Position numbers and translations under genes: made by a program. Shown piece by piece: positions 6,307 to 14,381 of a DNA stretch of 23,052 nucleotides (the stretch's first letter is position 1; each line of letters starts with the position of its first letter). The stretch is taken from the NCBI GenBank assembly GCA_964595945.1, contig CAZQSL010000050.1:1-23052 (forward strand), read 5' to 3'. The notes under the pieces are model-generated. The model saw nothing but the letters and a program-made list of their open reading frames with translations, had not been told where the DNA came from and did no database searches. This DNA is from CAZQSL01 sp964595945. GTDB lineage: Bacteria; UBP15; UBA6099; JAJRTR01.

Positions 6307-7242
6307 CTATATTTCATTCAAAAACGCGTCCTCACCCTGGAGCCAGCCATTGTAAAAGCCGAATTCCCCGGCAGCGGCGACCACCTGAGCATATTCGGCA
6401 GCGGTGATGCGGCGGCTCAGCGCGGGATAGTCGGTGGCAAGGTATGCGGGAAAATACTGCTCCATGACGGAAATGAAAACATCGGGGGAAAGCTCGGTGG
6501 CAATGAATGAGAGCACATCGCGGCTGTGGGCGAGGCCATCGGGCAGCACGAGATGGCGCACGATGAGACCGCGCCACGCGATGCCGTCATCCTCGCATTT
6601 CAGGTTGCCTACCTGCCGGTACATTTCAGCGACGGCGGCAGAGGCGCGCTCGAAGTAATCGGGGGCTTTCGAAATGCCGGCCGCGGCGGGCGACCGGGGG
6701 CCGTACTTGATATCGGGCATGTAGATGTCGACGACGCCTTCGAGGATTTTGATGGCTTCGAGCGACTCGTAGCCGCTGCAATTGTAGACGATGGGGATAT
6801 GGAGTCCGGCGGCGGCGGCAGTAAAGATGGCGTCGAGGAGCTGCGGCATATAGTGCGTGGGCGTGACGAGATTGATGTTGTGGCAGCCGCGCTGCTGGAG
6901 GTCGAGCATCATGGCGGCGAGTTTTTCGACCGTGACGGATTTGCCGTTGCCGAGATGACTGATGGGATAATTCTGGCAGAAAACACACTTCAGGCAACAG
7001 TGGGCGAGGAAAACCGTGCCGCTGCCGCGCGTGCCTGAAATCGGGGGCTCTTCGCCGAAATGCGCATTGGCGCTCGACACCACGAGCCCGGCGCCTGCGC
7101 CGCACGCGCCCTTTTCCCCGGCGAGGCGGTCGGCGCCGCACTCGCGCGGACACAGGCGGCAAGCACTCATCAGCGAGTATGCCGCAGCCACTTTCCCGCC
7201 GGCCTCCGGCGTGCCTGCAATCATGCAATACGATGCTTCCAC
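6307..7242 (-). CDS. COG1313 (PflX-like) radical SAM protein
   Basis: The 311-residue protein is a radical SAM enzyme resembling pyruvate formate-lyase activating enzymes, in the COG1313 group of uncharacterised Fe-S proteins. An N-terminal cysteine set typical of that group (Cys28, Cys31, Cys35, Cys47 in CRLCPREC...GACG) precedes the radical SAM cluster motif CX3CX2C at Cys82, Cys86 and Cys89 (HCCLKCVFCQNYPIS). NLVTPTHYMP and YMPDIKYG fit the rest of the barrel. I start it at GTG 7242, because GGGAGG lies nine bases upstream. In-frame ATGs further in would be less well placed. No glycyl-radical enzyme or other obvious partner is next to it. It is divergent from the GH2 gene. The substrate is unknown. 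Confidence 0.88.
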   Translation of the reverse strand: MEASYCMIAGTPEAGGKVAAAYSLMSACRLCPRECGADRLAGEKGACGAGAGLVVSSANAHFGEEPPISGTRGSGTVFLAHCCLKCVFCQNYPISHLGNGKSVTVEKLAAMMLDLQQRGCHNINLVTPTHYMPQLLDAIFTAAAAGLHIPIVYNCSGYESLEAIKILEGVVDIYMPDIKYGPRSPAAAGISKAPDYFERASAAVAEMYRQVGNLKCEDDGIAWRGLIVRHLVLPDGLAHSRDVLSFIATELSPDVFISVMEQYFPAYLATDYPALSRRITAAEYAQVVAAAGEFGFYNGWLQGEDAFLNEI

Positions 7243-7276
7243 GATGCGTTACCTCCCGGGTACGAACATCCAGAAT

Positions 7277-7307
7277 ATTATAGTCCCGGCACAAATCATC
7301 TCGACAA
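7277..7307 (-). promoter_or_regulatory. Candidate promoter for the radical SAM gene
   Basis: Reading leftward, a perfect TATAAT (7282-7277) lies 35-40 bases before the GTG start. The best -35, TTGTCG (7307-7302), is 19 bases away, which is longer than ideal. It shares bases with the -35 of the opposing GH2 promoter. Confidence 0.4.
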
Positions 7308-7329
7308 GTGGGCCACGGCATTGTATCAT
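7301..7329 (+). promoter_or_regulatory. Candidate promoter for the GH2 gene
   Basis: TCGACA (7301-7306), a 17-base spacer and TATCAT (7324-7329) each match consensus at 5/6. The leader to the ATG at 7389 contains a 6-bp hairpin (ccgggc/gcccgg, 7350-7364) with no U-run, so it is not an intrinsic terminator. Confidence 0.5.
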
Positions 7330-7388
7330 ATTTTTTCCGTGTTTCGCCGCCGGGCGCCGCCCGGTGAATCCGACGGTCTTATGGTACG

Positions 7389-9581
7389 ATGGGACACATC
7401 AGACGAATCTTCAGATCCCTCGACGGCATCTGGAGCGCATCCTCCGACCTCGCGCAGGCCAACTCGTTCTTCCGCAACGGTTTCGACGACTCGCTGTGGC
7501 ATCAGGTCGTGGTGCCCGGCCACTGGCAGGAATACAACGGCTTCGAGGACTACCCCGACGCCGTGCTGTTCAGAAAATCTTTCGACTTCATACGGCCATC
7601 CGGCGACAACCGATACCTGCTACGCTTCGAGGGGCTTTTCTACAACTGCGACGTGTGGTGCAACGGCGAATACCTCGGCGCGCACGAAGGCTATTTCAGC
7701 CCGTTCGAATTCGACGTCACGGGTTTGTTGCGCGTCAGCAACAATATCATCGCGGTGCGCGTGATCTGCCCTGTCGAGTTTGACCTCGACAACAAGCGCA
7801 AAATCCTCGGCATCTTCGGTCACTGGGACTGCAAGCCTGACAACATCCACCCCGGCGGCATCTGGAACAGCGTCTCGATCGTCGAAAAACCACCTCTCAG
7901 CATCGACTATCTCAGCGTCAGCAGTTTCAGGCTTTCGCCAGAGGCGGCAGACGCGCTAATCACAGTCGAGGTATTTCACCCCGGCGCAGGCAAGCGCGAC
8001 TGCGAAATATCGTGGTTCATCCTGCCGGCCAATTTCGTCGGCGGCCCCGTCAAGGGCCACGCCACCGTTACGCTGCCAGCGGGCAAATCATCCTCACGCC
8101 ACAAAATCCCGGTCACCATCCCCGATCCGTCTCTCTGGTGGCCATGGGACCACGGCAAACCCACACTGTACCGGATCGATCTCACGATCGAATGCGGCGA
8201 GGACAATTTCGCCACCGCAGCCGAGCGCTTCGGCATCCGCACTGTCGAATTCGATGACTACATCATGCGCATCAACGGCCGCCGCATCTTCCTCCGCGGC
8301 TCCAACTACGCACCGGCCGACATCCGCCTCGCCTCAGCTTCCACAGACACTTACGACAACGACACGATGCTCATCCGCCGCGCCAATCTCAATATGGTCC
8401 GCGTCCACGCACATGTCGAAAAACAGGCTTTCTACGACCGCTGCGACGAACTCGGCATCCTCGTCTACCAGGACTTTCCCCTCCAGTGGACATACACTCC
8501 CGAAGTCGAAGAAACCGCCCTCGCGCAGATCACCGAAATGGCCCTTCTCCTCGACTCGCACCCCAGCATCGTACTCTGGTGCTGCCACAACGAACCCTTC
8601 ATCGCCCAGGAAGCCATCACCCTGCGCGACGCCGTCCGCGAATTTCGCCTCCCGCGCTATATCGAAGAGCGCACATCATTCATGAAACCCAACTGGAACA
8701 AAACCGTCCTCGACAAAAAACTCAAGGCCCGCCTCGCCAAGACCGATCCCTCACGTCCCATCATCAAACACTCCGGCGTACTCGGCATCGGCCCCACCGG
8801 CACCGACTCACACTTCTACATGGGCTGGTACTTCGGCTCCATGCGCCAGCTCGCACTCCTCTACCGCCTCAACAAAAAGGCTTTCCGCTTCCTCACCGAA
8901 TACGGCGCCCAGGCTTTCCCCACTCTCAAAAGCTTCCTCAAAATCCAGAATGTCCTCACCCTCAACCAGGTCATCTGGAGCGACCTCTCACGCCATCACA
9001 TGCTCCAGAAAAAAGTCATGGACACCTACGTCCCCCCACGCAAAGGCTCCACTCTCGCCGACTACATCACCGCCACACAGGAATACCAGGCCACACTCAT
9101 CAAATACCACAACGAATTCCTCCGCTCCATACGCTACAATCCCTGCGGCGGCGCCATCCACTTCATGCTCAACGACTCATACCCCGGCATCACCTGGTCT
9201 GTCCTCGACTACTGGCGCGAACCCAAAATGGGCTACGACGCACTGCGCGACTCATTCCGCCCTCTCCACGTCATGGCCGAATACCCGCGCGACGAATACG
9301 ATCTCGACGACGACATCGAAATCCCCCTGCTCGTCGTCAACGACCAGTATACCGAGTACGGCGAAGCCACCGTCAAATGGACTTTCTATGGCACCCGCAA
9401 ACGCAAACTCGCCGAAGGCTCACGCGAAATCTCCATCGGCGAAGACTCGCTCGAAAAAGCCGGCGCCGCCACCCTCGCGGCCGGAGTCGGCGAACGCGGC
9501 CCCTGCTCTCTCGTCCTCGTCCTATCAGGCCCGGACATCAAATCTTCCATTATCAATCAGTACACGTTCACCATCATCTGA
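7389..9581 (+). CDS. Glycoside hydrolase family 2 protein, beta-mannosidase-like
   Basis: The 730-residue protein is a GH2 retaining exo-glycosidase. A jelly-roll sugar-binding domain comes first (about 1-170, with LDGIW, VPGHWQ and HPGGIWNSV). An immunoglobulin-like domain follows (about 172-290), then a TIM barrel from about residue 295 (GRRIFLRGSNYAP). The acid/base is Glu402 in HNEPF, and the nucleophile is Glu504 in FLTEYGAQAFP. The latter, together with FYMGWYFG, resembles beta-mannosidase-type GH2 enzymes more than beta-galactosidases. Length is somewhat below the usual ~800-850 residues. There is no signal peptide, so it should act in the cytoplasm on imported oligosaccharides. No transporter or other glycosidase is adjacent. 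The ATG at 7389 has no clear ribosome binding site but begins just before the conserved N-terminal motif. Exact substrate is uncertain. Confidence 0.88.
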   Translation: MGHIRRIFRSLDGIWSASSDLAQANSFFRNGFDDSLWHQVVVPGHWQEYNGFEDYPDAVLFRKSFDFIRPSGDNRYLLRFEGLFYNCDVWCNGEYLGAHEGYFSPFEFDVTGLLRVSNNIIAVRVICPVEFDLDNKRKILGIFGHWDCKPDNIHPGGIWNSVSIVEKPPLSIDYLSVSSFRLSPEAADALITVEVFHPGAGKRDCEISWFILPANFVGGPVKGHATVTLPAGKSSSRHKIPVTIPDPSLWWPWDHGKPTLYRIDLTIECGEDNFATAAERFGIRTVEFDDYIMRINGRRIFLRGSNYAPADIRLASASTDTYDNDTMLIRRANLNMVRVHAHVEKQAFYDRCDELGILVYQDFPLQWTYTPEVEETALAQITEMALLLDSHPSIVLWCCHNEPFIAQEAITLRDAVREFRLPRYIEERTSFMKPNWNKTVLDKKLKARLAKTDPSRPIIKHSGVLGIGPTGTDSHFYMGWYFGSMRQLALLYRLNKKAFRFLTEYGAQAFPTLKSFLKIQNVLTLNQVIWSDLSRHHMLQKKVMDTYVPPRKGSTLADYITATQEYQATLIKYHNEFLRSIRYNPCGGAIHFMLNDSYPGITWSVLDYWREPKMGYDALRDSFRPLHVMAEYPRDEYDLDDDIEIPLLVVNDQYTEYGEATVKWTFYGTRKRKLAEGSREISIGEDSLEKAGAATLAAGVGERGPCSLVLVLSGPDIKSSIINQYTFTII

Positions 9582-9713
9582 CGGCGCTCCCTGCATCGTT
9601 TTTCGCGTGAAAACCACCTGCCGCCTGTACCTGCCATCCTTTCAACCGCTCTCCCAATACGCCCGCTCTCCTTATTTTTTCTCAAACACTGTACGACAGC
9701 CCCTCCTCCTTCA

Positions 9714-9719
9714 TATACT
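9714..9719 (+). promoter_or_regulatory. Possible -10 element for the SGNH hydrolase gene
   Basis: TATACT lies 33 bases before the ATG at 9752, in a pyrimidine-rich gap after the GH2 gene. The bases 17-18 upstream (TGTACG region) are a poor -35, so this is a weak call. Confidence 0.3.
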
Positions 9720-9751
9720 CTTCCTAAGCCGATTCCCGGGAGTGGACCGCC

Positions 9752-11227
9752 ATGTTCATCGCGCTGTTCCTGACATATTTTCTCTTGTCATCAGCAGTAC
9801 TCCACCACCACCACGACAATGACCGGATCAACACAAGAGTCAAACTGCTGATCTGTGCCGCCATTAGCGCTGTCTGGATAGCCACGACATATCTGGCCTG
9901 CCTCCGCCCCGGCATCTTCGCCCCGGTATGGGTCGAAGACACATTCCTGACAGGCGCCTCCTTCCTGGTGATATCCAGCTTTTTCTTCGCGTCCCGCAAA
10001 CACGCCGCCGCACTCATATTCGTCAGGATCACCGCACTGCTCATCTTCCTGATCCTGACATGCGCCACCGCCAGCGCACTTTTCACCAAACTCACAAAAA
10101 ACAACCCCGTCGCGCTGCGCCAGCACATCGAAACAAATATGCACGACCTCGGATACAGACTTTTTGTCAAACCACTCCCGGATGCCGCCAGGCAGGATAT
10201 CATGCACCGTCAGAAAGTCACCATCGAATCCGAATTCGGCCTGACCGACCACTCGATCATACCACGCAGGAATAAACAGCCCGGCGAAATACGCGTGATG
10301 TGGCTCGGCGACTCGGTCCTCAAAGGCGACGGGGTACCCCGGGACCAGCGATTCGTCTCACTGCTCGACAAGGACAGCGACGCTCGCAACCTCGTAGCGG
10401 CCCAATCATCCCTCTCCACCAACATCGAACGAATGATTTTCTCACGATTCTCCAGGGTGTTCGATCCCGACATCGTCATCACCGCCATCTTCCCATTCAA
10501 CGACTGCCACGAACTCCGCCAGACCTACAATCCCCACCTCGGCATCACCGTTTACTACGACGGAGCCAAAAAGGATTACCTGCTCCTGGACTCTCCCTCT
10601 CTCAGAAAATGGGAAACCGGATTTATCCTGCAGCCGCCGTCATTCGCCCTCCAGTATGCCGCCATGTATTCACCGCTCGGAGCCTATATCCTGCAACTCC
10701 ACAACTACTCGGTAATCAGACACTCCTACTACCGCACACAAAATGAACTCTCTAAAATCCCCGGATACACCACCACCTCCATCCCCCCCATCGACAGCCA
10801 GCTCGCGACACTCTTCTCGGACATCCGCGCAACCGGCGCCACCCCAGCAGCCATCATCCTTCCCTACAACCGCCGGCACTATCCCGCCGACTCCGCACAA
10901 TCAGCCGAAAGCAACGCCTGCGCCGCCCGCGTCAGACACTATCTCGCAGACTCCGGCATCCCCTACATGGACATGGACGCCGCATTTTCACATAAATCCA
11001 GCCCCGCTATCCCCCAGTCGCTATTCGCCCCCGACCACGTCCACCTCTCTCTCTCAGGCAACCGCCTTGCGGCAGCAGCAGCAAAACCATTCCTCGACAA
11101 ACTCCGCGCCACTCATCGCTCGATACCGGCCGGTCACGACACCGACGCTTATACCGAGCCGAAAACCGAAAGGTGTAACCGAAAACGATCACACTGGAAT
11201 TCATCTTTCGAGAAACGACAAAAATAA
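9752..11227 (+). CDS. Membrane-embedded SGNH/GDSL-like hydrolase
   Basis: The 491-residue protein has about four membrane helices at the N-terminus (roughly 2-17, 30-50, 64-80 and 85-110). They are followed by a ~380-residue domain of the SGNH hydrolase type. The catalytic Ser is Ser188 in MWLGDSVLKGDG, the block III asparagine lies in FPFND, and the Asp-X-X-His pair is Asp428/His431 in APDHVHLSLSGN. SGNH proteins remove or transfer acyl groups on carbohydrates and lipids. Membrane-attached forms often modify cell-surface polysaccharide. The membrane part is not the ten-helix acyltransferase-3 domain found in many such proteins. GGGAGTGG lies about eight bases before the ATG. It follows the GH2 gene by 170 bases with a weak promoter between. 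The C-terminal ~40 residues are charged and probably disordered. Substrate unknown. Confidence 0.75.
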   Translation: MFIALFLTYFLLSSAVLHHHHDNDRINTRVKLLICAAISAVWIATTYLACLRPGIFAPVWVEDTFLTGASFLVISSFFFASRKHAAALIFVRITALLIFLILTCATASALFTKLTKNNPVALRQHIETNMHDLGYRLFVKPLPDAARQDIMHRQKVTIESEFGLTDHSIIPRRNKQPGEIRVMWLGDSVLKGDGVPRDQRFVSLLDKDSDARNLVAAQSSLSTNIERMIFSRFSRVFDPDIVITAIFPFNDCHELRQTYNPHLGITVYYDGAKKDYLLLDSPSLRKWETGFILQPPSFALQYAAMYSPLGAYILQLHNYSVIRHSYYRTQNELSKIPGYTTTSIPPIDSQLATLFSDIRATGATPAAIILPYNRRHYPADSAQSAESNACAARVRHYLADSGIPYMDMDAAFSHKSSPAIPQSLFAPDHVHLSLSGNRLAAAAAKPFLDKLRATHRSIPAGHDTDAYTEPKTERCNRKRSHWNSSFEKRQK

Positions 11228-11340
11228 CGGGCCTTAGTACTGCATGGGCCCCCCACCCGCCGCATCATATATGTACTTCTATGATAAGCGTTCATCATAC
11301 ATCCTCTTGGACACAACCCGGTATTAGCCTGCGGCAGGGT

Positions 11341-12810
11341 CTACATCAGGTCAACTATCTGCCTGATCACATCCATGATAATCGACGGGAACACTCCGGC
11401 GGCAACTGTCGCGGCGGCACAGATCATCAGCGCAAAGGCCGGTGCTATGCCCGAAGGCTCTGGCCTCGGCATGTCGTCGCGGGGTTCTTTCATATACATG
11501 AATACCACGATGCGCAGGTAGTACCATACTGAGAGGACTGCGTTTACAGCGCCGATGATCGCGAGTGGCAGATACCCCGCCTTGATGACAGACATGAACA
11601 CGAAGAATTTCGCCGCGAATCCGACTGTCGGGGGGATGCCGGCAAGCGAAATCACGAAGAGCGCCATCACCGCCGCCATGAACGGAGCGCGCGCCGCGAG
11701 TCCTGCAAACCCGTCGAAAGTCTCGCGTGACCGGTCGCCGCGCCCTACGACTGCCACGACTCCGAATGCTCCGGCGTTCATCGCCAGATAGCCGATGAGG
11801 TAGTACATCAGTGCGCCGCCGCCGTTTTCCCGTCCTGCCACAAGCGCCATAGCGATGTATCCCGCGTGGACTACGCTCGAATATGCGAGTGTGCGTTTCA
11901 CGCTTGTCTGACGCAGCGCGCCGAGGTTGCCAAGTGTCATGGTGAGTGCGGCTGATACATATATCACTGGCCGCCATAAGGATTCGAAGTCGCCGAATGT
12001 CACCCACAGCAGCCGGGCGAGCACTCCGAATGCCGCGGCCTTTGCGCATGTGGACATGAATGCAGCGACGGGTGATGGCGCGCCTTCGTAGACGTCGGGC
12101 GCCCAAATATGGAACGGCGCGAGTGATGCCTTGAACATCACACCGGCTGCGATCAGCAGCATGCCTGCCTCGAACGCTATGCCGGGCCTTGTGCCGCTGA
12201 GTGCGTAAAACCCGCTGATCTCCTGCATGTCGAGCGTGCCGGTCATGCCATAGACAAGCGCGATGCCGTAGATGAGAAATCCGGTGGCGAGTGACCCGAG
12301 GAGCAGATATTTCAGTGATGCCTCTGCCGATACGATGCGGCCGCGCGCCATGCCGACAAGTATGTATAGCGCTATCGAGAGGGTTTCGATGCCGATGAAA
12401 ACGGTGAGCAGATTGCCGGCGGACACCATCATCATCATGCCCGCGAGCGCGGCCATCATTATGAAGTAGTATTCGCTGTAATCGTAGCCGCCCGCCTCGG
12501 CATCGCGCCGGGTGAGGAGTACGGAGAGGGCAAATCCGGCGATGAATATGAAATTGAGCAGCAGCGCGAATCTGTCGGCTGCCACCATGCCGCCGAATAC
12601 GAGCGTCGTGCCGGACAGTCCGGCCCACAGCCGCATGTTGAAATACGCGGCCACTGCCGCGCCGAATATCGAGAATGCCGCAGGCGATCCAGTCGTGCCA
12701 CGCTTGCCGGTGATGTCGGTGACGATGAGCATCAGCAGAAAGAGCGCGACCGTGATCAGCGGCCATATCATTTTGAAATCTGTCATGCCGGGAAGTAGCA
12801 GTTGCTCCAT
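11341..12810 (-). CDS. nuoN: NADH-quinone oxidoreductase subunit N
   Basis: NuoN is an antiporter-like membrane subunit of complex I and forms one of the proton channels. The 489-residue protein carries the conserved channel residues Glu142 (FIGIETLSIALYILVG) and Lys227 (GVMFKASLAPFHIWAPD), then the VYEGAPSPVAAFMST and AYSSVVHAGY segments. The start at 12810 overlaps the nuoM stop by one base (TGATG), with AAGGGGGG eight bases before it. A longer in-frame reading that extends back inside nuoM adds about 90 non-homologous residues and is rejected. It is last in nuoJKLMN. No clear terminator follows it in the convergent gap to the SGNH gene. Confidence 0.95.
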   Translation of the reverse strand: MEQLLLPGMTDFKMIWPLITVALFLLMLIVTDITGKRGTTGSPAAFSIFGAAVAAYFNMRLWAGLSGTTLVFGGMVAADRFALLLNFIFIAGFALSVLLTRRDAEAGGYDYSEYYFIMMAALAGMMMMVSAGNLLTVFIGIETLSIALYILVGMARGRIVSAEASLKYLLLGSLATGFLIYGIALVYGMTGTLDMQEISGFYALSGTRPGIAFEAGMLLIAAGVMFKASLAPFHIWAPDVYEGAPSPVAAFMSTCAKAAAFGVLARLLWVTFGDFESLWRPVIYVSAALTMTLGNLGALRQTSVKRTLAYSSVVHAGYIAMALVAGRENGGGALMYYLIGYLAMNAGAFGVVAVVGRGDRSRETFDGFAGLAARAPFMAAVMALFVISLAGIPPTVGFAAKFFVFMSVIKAGYLPLAIIGAVNAVLSVWYYLRIVVFMYMKEPRDDMPRPEPSGIAPAFALMICAAATVAAGVFPSIIMDVIRQIVDLM

Positions 12811-14372
12811 CAGCGACGCCCCCCTTCCGCAGCTTCGGTGACGAGTATGCCTTGCCGCCCTTCGACGATGTGGCGCGCGGCTGCTCTCTTTTCTTTCATT
12901 GTATTTATGATACCCTGCGCGGGTTTTTCGATCATTGCCGTGAAGGGTTTCGAGTAGAGTCCGACCCAGAATATGAACACCAGCATCGGCACGAGCACCG
13001 CACGTTCCCTGAGCGTGAGATCGGCAAGTCCGCTGTTTTTTTCGTTTTTGACCGGGCCGTACATCACGCGCTGGAACATCCACATCATGTATATCGCCGA
13101 CAGCACCACTCCAGTCGCTGCCACCGCCGCCATGCCTGCCGATGCCCTGAACGCCCCGGCCAGCACCAGAAATTCGCCGACGAACCCATTGAGGCCGGGC
13201 AGTCCGATCGACGAAAGCATGACGATGAGAAATATCGCGTGATAGCCGGGCATGACTTTAGCGATGCCGCCGAATTCCAGGATTTCGCGTGTGTGACGGC
13301 GTTCGTAGATCATGCCGACAAGCAGAAACAGCGCGCCCGTGCTGAATCCGTGGTTGAGCATCTGCAGCACTCCGCCCTGCAGGCCGTATATGTTGAACGC
13401 GAATATCCCGAGCATTACAAAGCCAAGATGGCTCACGCTCGAATATGCCACGAGTTTCTTCACATCACGCTGCACCATCGCCACGAGCGCACCATATACG
13501 ATGCCTGTGACCGCAAGCGCGCAAATCCACGGAGCGAACTCCCCGGCTGCATCGGGAAACAGCGGCAGCGCGAATCTCAGAAAACCGTACGCGCCCATTT
13601 TCAGCATGACTCCGGCGAGGATGACTGATCCGGCTGTCGGGGCTTCCACATGCGCGTCGGGCAGCCATGTGTGGAACGGGAACATCGGCACCTTGATGGC
13701 AAATGCCAGCGCGAATGCCGCGAAAAGCCACATCTGCGCCTTCACCGTATATGCTACCGCTCCGATATCGGCGAGGTCAAACGACGCAAACCCCGCAACG
13801 TCCCTGTGCATGAAAAACACGGCTATGATGCCGATGAGCATGAGGATACTGCCGCCCATCGTGTATATGAAAAATTTTATTGTCGCATATATCCTGCGCT
13901 CGCCGCCCCACATGCCGATAAGGAAATACATGGGCACGAGGGTGGCTTCCCAAAATACGTAAAACAGCACAAGATCGAGTGATGCGAATACACCCATCAT
14001 GCCCGTTTCGAGCAGGAGGATGAAAAAGCAGAACTGCACCACACGGTTATTGACGGCGCGCCACGACGACAGCAGCGCGACCGCCGTGATCACGGCGGTC
14101 ATGCCGATCATCAGTATGCTTATACCATCGACGCCGAGGTGGTAAGCGATGCCGAAGTCCCTGATCCAGACTGACTTTTCCTCAAGCTGCATCGCGCCCG
14201 ATCCGCTGTCGAACCCTGCAAGCGCTACCCCGCACAGCGCGATTTCCAACAGTGTCACGGCAAAAGCGAATACCCTTGCCACAGCCCCGCGCCGCACGAA
14301 CAGCGCCATCAGCACTGCCCCCGCAAGGGGCGTGAATACTATCGTGCTGAGTACCGGCAGATTTCCCGTCAT
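12810..14372 (-). CDS. nuoM: NADH-quinone oxidoreductase subunit M
   Basis: This antiporter-like membrane subunit of complex I has 520 residues, a normal length. Glu142 (YVFWEATLVPMYFLIG) and Lys227 (FAIKVPMFPFHTWLPDAH) are the conserved pumping residues. HVEAPTAGSVILAG and KKLVAYSSVSHLGFV are characteristic of NuoM. AAGGGA lies five bases before the ATG. It begins nine bases after nuoL and is coupled to nuoN through a TGATG overlap. It conducts protons across the inner membrane, driven by quinone reduction in the rest of the complex. Confidence 0.96.
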   Translation of the reverse strand: MTGNLPVLSTIVFTPLAGAVLMALFVRRGAVARVFAFAVTLLEIALCGVALAGFDSGSGAMQLEEKSVWIRDFGIAYHLGVDGISILMIGMTAVITAVALLSSWRAVNNRVVQFCFFILLLETGMMGVFASLDLVLFYVFWEATLVPMYFLIGMWGGERRIYATIKFFIYTMGGSILMLIGIIAVFFMHRDVAGFASFDLADIGAVAYTVKAQMWLFAAFALAFAIKVPMFPFHTWLPDAHVEAPTAGSVILAGVMLKMGAYGFLRFALPLFPDAAGEFAPWICALAVTGIVYGALVAMVQRDVKKLVAYSSVSHLGFVMLGIFAFNIYGLQGGVLQMLNHGFSTGALFLLVGMIYERRHTREILEFGGIAKVMPGYHAIFLIVMLSSIGLPGLNGFVGEFLVLAGAFRASAGMAAVAATGVVLSAIYMMWMFQRVMYGPVKNEKNSGLADLTLRERAVLVPMLVFIFWVGLYSKPFTAMIEKPAQGIINTMKEKRAAARHIVEGRQGILVTEAAEGGRR

Positions 14373-14381
14373 CTGATTCCC

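Noticed and set aside
7350..7364. Strong palindromic hairpin ccgggc-gcc-gcccgg before the GH2 gene
   Set aside because: No U-run follows on either strand, so it is not an intrinsic terminator. No operator consensus was recognised.
11228..11340. Convergent gap between the SGNH gene and nuoN, checked for a bidirectional terminator
   Set aside because: Only weak inverted repeats (ATGAT/ATCAT; CCTGCGGCAGG) without T-runs. No terminator can be called.
12811..13083. An in-frame 91-residue N-terminal extension of nuoN
   Set aside because: It lies wholly inside nuoM in another frame, has no homology to NuoN, and the ATG at 12810 has a good ribosome binding site and a typical TGATG coupling.
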